The notes below the pieces were generated by a model, which was given only the letters and a program-made list of their open reading frames with translations, did not search any database and was not told the origin of the DNA. From the NCBI GenBank assembly GCA_910576345.1, contig CAJTIT010000007.1, positions 1-64,000 of the forward strand: 64,000 bases of DNA. Reading direction: 5' to 3'. This document shows, piece after piece, positions 58,402 through 64,000 of the stretch. Every line of letters starts with the position of its first letter. Positions within the stretch are counted from its first letter, which is position 1. Position numbers and translations under genes: made by a program. Source of the DNA: Erysipelotrichales bacterium (GTDB taxonomy: Bacteria > Bacillota_I > Bacilli_A > Erysipelotrichales > Erysipelotrichaceae).

Positions 58402-58742
58402 GGTCTTTGCCCTCTTGTGATATGGATTGATATGATTGATTGGTTTTGGTGCTGATATATGGTTTTCTTTCGTTAATTGTCGGAAGATTGGATTGCGTAA
58501 TACTGTTGTTGGGTATTTCTCCACTTGTGGGAAAATGGGTTCATTTCTTACGGTAATTACCGCATGAAAAAAGACTATAAGCGTCACTGTCATAGCCTTT
58601 TAAGGATTGAGGAAGTCCCTTTCTTATTTGTATTTGTGTTATCACCCCTCCATACTATCCAACATCTCAAAAAAAACAAACTTTTTCATGTATAATAGGA
58701 AATCATTGGCGCATACTTTCCATTGCATAGGAGAGTGAGATC

Positions 58743-59129
58743 ATGAGAATAAAACGTTATATCCTGTTTGCGTCATTATGGTTGATATTGTTAACAATCG
58801 GTGTGACAAGCAAACAAAAACCTTTGGAATTTGTTATTTATTGCGATCAAGAAATGAAGCATAGCGCCGAAGTGAAAAACGAAGTATTGATGCGCTATGC
58901 TCTGATGATGCGAGGTGTTCATGAAGAAAGTGAAATTGAACTTATTCGACATAATTTGGATGATTTCATGTGGGACGATAATATGATTGCAAAATGGGAG
59001 AATCATATGTTGAAAATCACGATTGGCGATGGAAAAGGTGTCGTGATTCATGGCGATCTAAAGATGGATGAAACATGTCTTCCACAAGTAAAGACAAAAT
59101 CTTTATTTGCGGAATGGTTTGGTAGTTAA
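58743..59129 (+). CDS. Secreted or membrane-anchored protein, possibly SpoIIR-related
   Basis: A 128-residue protein with an N-terminal hydrophobic segment (about 7-22) and a short extracytoplasmic domain. Residues 29-50 (LEFVIYCDQEMKHSAEVKNEVLMRY, quoted in part) weakly recall the IRFRVIANSDS-x-x-D-x-x-LK-x-x-VRD opening of stage II sporulation protein R, but the protein is much shorter than SpoIIR and the similarity is not secure. GGAGAG precedes the ATG. It has its own terminator. Confidence 0.5.
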   Translation: MRIKRYILFASLWLILLTIGVTSKQKPLEFVIYCDQEMKHSAEVKNEVLMRYALMMRGVHEESEIELIRHNLDDFMWDDNMIAKWENHMLKITIGDGKGVVIHGDLKMDETCLPQVKTKSLFAEWFGS

Positions 59130-59154
59130 TAGCGATTTTTATTTCATTTCAAAC

Positions 59155-59190
59155 AAGGAAAATGTTATCAGAAGACATTTTCCTTTTTAC
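59155..59190 (+). terminator. Terminator after the secreted protein gene
   Basis: AAGGAAAATGT and ACATTTTCCTT form an eleven-pair stem followed by TTTACC. Confidence 0.85.
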
Positions 59191-59241
59191 CTGTTTCAAT
59201 GAGCATGTTTTTTCGTTATTGAATTTATATGGTTGCTTTGT

Positions 59242-59640
59242 TCATTCTTCTATATGAATCAAATGTACGCCGTCATGGAACGGCTTCTTTGTCTCTTAGA
59301 TGCCTCTACCGATATGACAGATCTGCAATTCTTCACCAAATATGTCATGATCGCTCATAAAAATGACATAAGTATCCTAAATGTTTTTAAAATATTGGCC
59401 TTTTTCCAATTCATTCACATCCAACATACTGGCATGAAAACGAATGCGCTTTTCATTTGCGCTTTTTTGAAACGCTGAATTTCCACATTGATCATACGTT
59501 TGGGCCAAAACGTACAAACGAATACTACAACTTGTTAAATGATAGAAGTCTTCTTGATCGTTTACGTCTTTCATGGAAATACCGAGATCTTTTAAGATGA
59601 TATTCAAATTCAAAGAGATACACGCATTTTGTTTATGCAT
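59242..59640 (-). pseudogene. PD-(D/E)XK-nuclease family transposase (Rpn-like), decayed
   Basis: A minus-strand frame without ribosome binding site reads SIRLYVLAQ, then NEKRIRFHASMLDVNELEKGQYFKNI, a TAG, then DTYVIFMSDHDIFGEEL, a TAA, then KKPFHDGVHLIHIE. All parts are in one frame. The order R-x-R-F-H-x-S-M-x-D, D-T-Y-V-I-F and P-F-x-D-G-x-H-x-I is typical of PD-(D/E)XK nuclease family transposases, with the catalytic EIQ-type motif deleted near residue 60. Confidence 0.75.
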
Positions 59641-59857
59641 ATATTTAGAAAAGAAAATATCATCTCATTTTTCATAAGTATAAGAGGCAATTCTCATCTC
59701 TTTGTTAAAACATAACATAACACAAAGTGAATATCAACTGTGAATTGATAAAAAATGAAACTGTAAAATTGAATAAAATGTTTTCCTTTCCATCTTTTTG
59801 TTATCCTGTTATAATATAACTCACACTTTTGAAGACTTCAGGAGAGGAGTGATGGTG
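59641..59857. other. Intergenic region before the ABC exporter
   Basis: No gene. TATAAT at 59810-59815 is the likely -10 for the exporter operon; no good -35 is seen. The leader after it is about 40 bases. Confidence 0.5.
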
Positions 59858-61588
59858 ATGCATTTAATGATCACTTATTTAAAACGTTATAAACTGTTGT
59901 TTTTCATCAATGTGATTTCTGTATTTGGATTTGCACTGGTAGAACTGGGCATCCCTACGATTGTCGCCCAGATGATTGATCAAGGTGTAGCCAAACAGGA
60001 TACAGCTTTTCTTTATCAAATGGGCGCATGGATCGTATGTATATCTGTTATCGGTGTAGCCGGAACGATTTTGCTTGGCTACTGCTGCGCCAAAATCTCC
60101 ACATCAATAACAAGAGACATTCGAAATGATATCTTTAAGAAAGTACAATCATTTTCTCATCAAGAAATCAATACGTTTGGTGTATCCTCTTTAATAACAA
60201 GAACCAATAATGATGCATTTCAGATTCAAATGTTCATCAATGTTTTACTAAGAACTGCACTGCTCACACCGGTGATGGCGATTTTAAGCATGATCATGAC
60301 CATTCGCGCTTCACTGCCACTATCTTTGGTGATAGGATCTACGATTCCTTTCATTATCATCGGTGTATATCTCGTTGCCAAATTCTCGGAACCGATTTCA
60401 GAAAAGCAACAAGAATCGATGGATGCATTGAATCGCATATCTAGAGAGAATTTAACCGGTGTTCGTGTTATTCGGGCTTTCCATAATGATGCATATGAGG
60501 CAAAGCGTTTTGATAAAACCAATCAGTCATTTATGCAGTATTCCAAAAAACTGTTCAAACTAATGATGATTACCCAGCCCTTGTTTTTTTTCCTCATGAA
60601 TTTGGCTGCGATGGCCATCTACTGGATTGCGGCAGGATTGATCAATGATGGTTCCTTACAGGTAGGAGCGCTGATTGCGTTCAATGAATATCTGTTTCAT
60701 GCGATGTTTTCCATGATGTTGTTCTGTACGGTATTTATGATGTATCCAAGAGCACAAGTTTCCGCAAAACGTATTGAAGCCGTATTAAACAGTGAATCAT
60801 CGATACAACAGGCTTCACAAGCAGTGACAAGTGATGTCATATCCAAGATTAGCTTTGAACATGTGACGTTTGCCTATCCGGATGGTGAAGAACCGGTGTT
60901 AAAAGATATCAATTTTCAAGTGAAAAAAGGAGAGACCATCGCTTTTATAGGCAGTACCGGTTCTGGAAAAAGCACACTCATCAATTTGATACCTAGATTT
61001 TATGATGCATCCGCTGGCGACATTTATATCAATGATACAAACATCAAAGATATCGACATAGCTTGGCTGCGCGATCAGATCGGATTCATTTCGCAGAAAG
61101 CCAATTTGTTTACCGGTACAATCAAAGAAAATATTTGTTTTGGCAAACAAGACGCCGATGAAGAAGAAATCATACATGCCGCTAAAACAGCACAAGCATA
61201 TGCATTTATTATGGAGAAAGAACAAGGATTTGAAGAAATGCTCAGTGAAGGCGCATCCAATCTTTCCGGCGGACAGAAACAGCGTTTGTCGATAGCACGG
61301 GCGTTAGTCAAACGACCACAAGTTTATGTATTCGACGATTCTTTTTCCGCATTGGATTTCAAAACAGATGCGATGCTTAGAAAAGCGTTGAAACAAGAGA
61401 CGACGCAGGCAATTACGATGGTGGTCGCACAGCGTATTTCTTCCATTATGGACGCCGATCAAATTATCGTCCTTCATGAAGGAAATATTGTTGGAAAAGG
61501 CACACATAAAGAATTATTGAAAAATTGTACCATCTATTATGAAATTGCGACTTCTCAATTAAGCGAGGAGGAATTGTCTTATGAATAA
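59858..61588 (+). CDS. Heterodimeric ABC exporter subunit 1
   Basis: The 576-residue protein has six membrane helices (1-310) and an ATPase domain: Walker A GSTGSGKST, Q-loop FISQKANLF, signature LSGGQKQRLSIARAL, then the Walker B segment VYVFDDSFSALD. Walker B ends in D rather than E (DD-S), so the catalytic glutamate is missing, as in the non-catalytic half of heterodimeric exporters. The ATG at 59858 is placed by GGAG. It overlaps the partner by 8 bases. Confidence 0.92.
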   Translation: MHLMITYLKRYKLLFFINVISVFGFALVELGIPTIVAQMIDQGVAKQDTAFLYQMGAWIVCISVIGVAGTILLGYCCAKISTSITRDIRNDIFKKVQSFSHQEINTFGVSSLITRTNNDAFQIQMFINVLLRTALLTPVMAILSMIMTIRASLPLSLVIGSTIPFIIIGVYLVAKFSEPISEKQQESMDALNRISRENLTGVRVIRAFHNDAYEAKRFDKTNQSFMQYSKKLFKLMMITQPLFFFLMNLAAMAIYWIAAGLINDGSLQVGALIAFNEYLFHAMFSMMLFCTVFMMYPRAQVSAKRIEAVLNSESSIQQASQAVTSDVISKISFEHVTFAYPDGEEPVLKDINFQVKKGETIAFIGSTGSGKSTLINLIPRFYDASAGDIYINDTNIKDIDIAWLRDQIGFISQKANLFTGTIKENICFGKQDADEEEIIHAAKTAQAYAFIMEKEQGFEEMLSEGASNLSGGQKQRLSIARALVKRPQVYVFDDSFSALDFKTDAMLRKALKQETTQAITMVVAQRISSIMDADQIIVLHEGNIVGKGTHKELLKNCTIYYEIATSQLSEEELSYE

Positions 61589-63350
61589 GAAAATCAAGCA
61601 TAAGCTTTCTGCATTGCGCATGTTGATGCCTTATATTCTTCCTTATAAATGGGCATATTTAAGCGCCGTATTCATGGTGGCTATCACCTGTGTGGTTCTT
61701 GCCATTATGCCAAGTGTGGAAGGTGGCATCACGTCCGCTTTGGCAGAAGATGTGATGGCGCAGCGGGCCATTCGTTTTGATGTGGTTTTGAAATTTCTAG
61801 GCGTTTTAGTAATTTTGTATATCGTGAAGACATTGGCACAGGTTATAGAGATTTTCTTTTTGACCAATGCGATTCAAAATGCGATGTATGATTTGCGTAG
61901 TGCGCTTCAAAACAAAATCCGTCGTTTGCCAATTCGTTATTTTGATACCCATCAGTATGGAGATATTTTAAGTGTGATTACCAATGACGTTGACACATTG
62001 TCCAATGCGCTCCAACAGAGCTTTATCAATATCATTGCGGGAATTTTGCAGGTGATTTTGGCAGTTTATATGATGTTACAGATCAACAACTGGATGACGC
62101 TGATTGCGCTGACACTGATTCCATTGGCGCTTATCATTACTAAAATGATTGTGAAACGTTCGCAGAAAAAATTCGATGCCCAACAGAAGACACTAGGTAA
62201 GCTGAATGGCACCATCACTGAAATGTATGGTGGATTTCATGAAATCTTATTATTCAATCGTCAAAAACAGGCAGTGAAAGAATTTGGTGAAATCAATGCG
62301 CAGCTTCAAAAAAACGCATTTCAAGCGCAATTTATGTCTTCTTTGATTTCACCGTTGATTAGTTTATGTACGTATCTAGTGATTGGCTCTTTGGCATTGG
62401 TAGGATCCTTGTTTGCGCTGAGTGGCAAAATCTTGGTGGGACAATTACAGGCGTTCATTCGCTACATCTGGCAGATCAATGATCCGCTTTCACAAGTATC
62501 AAATTTATCTTCACAGCTTCAGTCGGCTTTTTCTGCGATGCACCGCATCAGTGATCTGTTAAGTGAGAAAGAAGAAATAAACGATAAGCAAAATGCAGAA
62601 ATCTTATCTGAAATACAAGGAAATGTTACATTTGAGCATGTATCATTCGGTTATGGGGAACAAGAGATCATCCATGATTTCAATGTTCATGTAAAAGCAG
62701 GGCAGATGGTTGCCATAGTAGGGCCAACCGGTGCCGGAAAAACGACGCTAATCAATTTGTTGGAGCGTTTCTATGATGTAGATGCAGGATGCATTCGTAT
62801 CGACGGCGTTGATATCCGTGATTTGAAACGAGATGATTTGCGTGATATATTTGCGATGGTTTTACAAGATACATGGCTGTTTCACGGAACGATTTACGAC
62901 AATATCCGCTATGGACGTTTGGATGCAAGAAATGATGAAGTCATTGATGCGGCCAAGCGTGCCAATATCCACCATTTTATTCGCACGCTTCCGGATGGAT
63001 ACAACATGGTGCTGAATGAAGAAGGAAACAATATCTCACAGGGAGAAAAGCAACTGATGACAATAGCGCGAGCCTTTTTGAAAAATCCAAAAATACTGAT
63101 TTTGGATGAAGCCACATCTTCTGTCGATACCCGATTGGAAAAAATGTTACAGGAAGCGATGCACAATGTCATGCAAGGCAGAACATCGTTTGTGATTGCG
63201 CATCGTTTGTCAACAATCAAAAATGCTGATTTGATTTTGGTGCTTCAAAACGGTAATGTGGTGGAACAAGGAACACATGAAGAATTGTTAAAGAAAAAAG
63301 GCGTTTATGAAGCATTATATGAGTCGCAGTTCGCCTATCGTAATGCATAG
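61581..63350 (+). CDS. Heterodimeric ABC exporter subunit 2
   Basis: The 589-residue protein has six helices and a full ATPase: Walker A GPTGAGKTT, signature ISQGEKQLMTIARAF and Walker B ILILDEATSSVD with the catalytic glutamate. The signature deviates from LSGGQ (ISQGE), while its partner has the canonical one, as expected for a heterodimer with one active site. Such pairs export lipids, peptides or drugs. GAGGAGG precedes the ATG. Confidence 0.93.
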   Translation: MNKKIKHKLSALRMLMPYILPYKWAYLSAVFMVAITCVVLAIMPSVEGGITSALAEDVMAQRAIRFDVVLKFLGVLVILYIVKTLAQVIEIFFLTNAIQNAMYDLRSALQNKIRRLPIRYFDTHQYGDILSVITNDVDTLSNALQQSFINIIAGILQVILAVYMMLQINNWMTLIALTLIPLALIITKMIVKRSQKKFDAQQKTLGKLNGTITEMYGGFHEILLFNRQKQAVKEFGEINAQLQKNAFQAQFMSSLISPLISLCTYLVIGSLALVGSLFALSGKILVGQLQAFIRYIWQINDPLSQVSNLSSQLQSAFSAMHRISDLLSEKEEINDKQNAEILSEIQGNVTFEHVSFGYGEQEIIHDFNVHVKAGQMVAIVGPTGAGKTTLINLLERFYDVDAGCIRIDGVDIRDLKRDDLRDIFAMVLQDTWLFHGTIYDNIRYGRLDARNDEVIDAAKRANIHHFIRTLPDGYNMVLNEEGNNISQGEKQLMTIARAFLKNPKILILDEATSSVDTRLEKMLQEAMHNVMQGRTSFVIAHRLSTIKNADLILVLQNGNVVEQGTHEELLKKKGVYEALYESQFAYRNA

Positions 63351-63473
63351 AGAGTTACAGATATTGCATAAGTTTAGATAAGGACAAGATTTCGTGCAAG
63401 ATAACAGATGAATATCTCAAATGCATAAGCAATGATCGGTCCGTTCAAACAAGCAATTTCCTTAAAATATTCA

Positions 63474-63502
63474 TTTACATTCTTAGAATTCAATGGTATA
63501 AT
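63474..63502 (+). promoter_or_regulatory. Promoter of the rpsF operon
   Basis: TTTACA (63474-63479), 17 bases with extended TGG, TATAAT (63497-63502). The leader of about 70 bases has a GTAGA/TCTAC hairpin and could hold the S6:S18 autoregulatory element, which I cannot confirm. Confidence 0.8.
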
Positions 63503-63576
63503 CTTTAAACGGGTAGACAATCTCTACTCCTTGCTCCCTCAAAAGATGGGGCCATAGACCATAAGGAGGTGTACAA

Positions 63577-63870
63577 ATGAAGAAGTATGAAATCATGTAC
63601 ATTGTAAACGCATCATTGGATGATGCTGCACGCCAGAGCGTTATGGACGGTATGCACAAAATTATTACCGATCATAACGGAACTATCGATAAAGTAGACG
63701 AATGGGGCGTAAAAGAGTTTGCATATGAAATCAAACACATGAACAAAGGTTATTATGTGGTCATCAATGTAACGGCAAACAATGAAGGTATTCATGAATT
63801 TGACCGCTTGACTCGTATCAATCAAAACATCGTTCGTTATATGATTATTAAAACACAAGGCGAAGAATAA
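63577..63870 (+). CDS. rpsF: 30S ribosomal protein S6
   Basis: A 97-residue protein starting [15 protein letters not shown], with [20 protein letters not shown] in the middle and the C-terminal [14 protein letters not shown]; this is S6 of normal length. It binds 16S rRNA with S18. AAGGAGGTG precedes the ATG. It is followed after 20 bases by ssb, so the common order rpsF-ssb-rpsR is expected outside the window. Confidence 0.98.
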   Translation: MKKYEIMYIVNASLDDAARQSVMDGMHKIITDHNGTIDKVDEWGVKEFAYEIKHMNKGYYVVINVTANNEGIHEFDRLTRINQNIVRYMIIKTQGEE

Positions 63871-63890
63871 GTAGAAAGAGGATTACAGCT

Positions 63891-64000
63891 ATGATCAATC
63901 GTGTTGTCTTGGTAGGTAGAATTACCAAAGATCCAATGTTGCGTAAAACACAGTCCGGAGCCTCTGTCGTATCATTTACACTTGCCTGCAATCGCAGAGT
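63891..64000 (+). CDS. ssb: Single-stranded DNA-binding protein (5' partial)
   Basis: The window ends inside this gene. The first 36 residues read [19 protein letters not shown] and [14 protein letters not shown], the OB-fold start of bacterial SSB. AGAGG lies before the ATG. Located behind rpsF as in other Firmicutes. Confidence 0.95.
   Translation, partial: MINRVVLVGRITKDPMLRKTQSGASVVSFTLACNRR

Noticed and set aside
63503-63576. S6:S18 autoregulatory leader
   Set aside because: A small hairpin is present, but I could not match the known motif with confidence, so it is only mentioned with the promoter.

Overview
The window is chromosomal DNA from a low-GC, Gram-positive anaerobe. A T-box-controlled histidine operon, spore-coat genes cotJABC, a yunB/yunC pair, KtrAB, FeoAB and BceAB/Ytr-type transporters all point to Firmicutes. 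The gene mix suggests Erysipelotrichia or a close clostridial relative, but no rRNA or marker gene is present to prove this.

Layout. 1-153: last codons of a probable tnpB and its structured 3' RNA, the right end of an IS200/IS605-type element. 462-8222: a complete minus-strand his operon (hisZ-G-D-C-B-H-A-FI-E) behind a histidine T-box, with HisF and HisI fused in one protein. 8250-14700: an accessory block (small HTH protein, response regulator, histidine kinase, ABC ATPase, FtsX-type permease) bracketed by intact cotJC on the right and a decayed copy of the cotJC 3' end on the left. 14731-20201: cotJABC, a sigma-region-4-like regulator, KtrBA potassium uptake, a YunC-like protein, YunB, and a thioredoxin-like lipoprotein. 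20274-23717: a patatin pseudogene, a HAD phosphatase, enolase and a repeat protein. 23803-34981: a surface-glycopolymer locus. LicD and a glycosyltransferase are on the minus strand. TagD, a flippase, two glycosyltransferases, a polymerase-like protein, TagA, MnaA and an LTA-synthase-like enzyme form a long plus-strand operon. 35078-42874: glutamate dehydrogenase, FeoAB, CysK-CysE behind a Cys-Cys leader peptide, DegV and a GNAT. 42992-52772: three ABC-transporter modules (one BceAB-like, two Ytr-like around a GntR repressor) and a MATE exporter. 52837-54204: a flavoprotein. 54366-58401: a fossil mobilizable element (recombinase tail, chimeric relaxase, ketopantoate-reductase-like gene with an amber stop). 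58743-64000: a secreted protein, a decayed PD-(D/E)XK transposase, a heterodimeric ABC exporter, and the start of rpsF-ssb.

How it fits together. The his operon makes histidine from PRPP except for histidinol-phosphate phosphatase, which must lie elsewhere. The glycopolymer locus combines Wzx/Wzy-type export and polymerization with teichoic-acid enzymes (CDP-glycerol, UDP-ManNAc, TagA, LTA-synthase-like, LicD). The 42.9-52.8 kb region looks like envelope-stress or antimicrobial export. The most notable signals are the HisF-HisI fusion, the Cys-Cys leader before cysK, helically phased TTCGCA repeats before feoA, palindromic operators at the transporter operons, and several recent gene deaths inside mobile-DNA remnants. 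Nothing in the window is clearly a new defence or CRISPR system.
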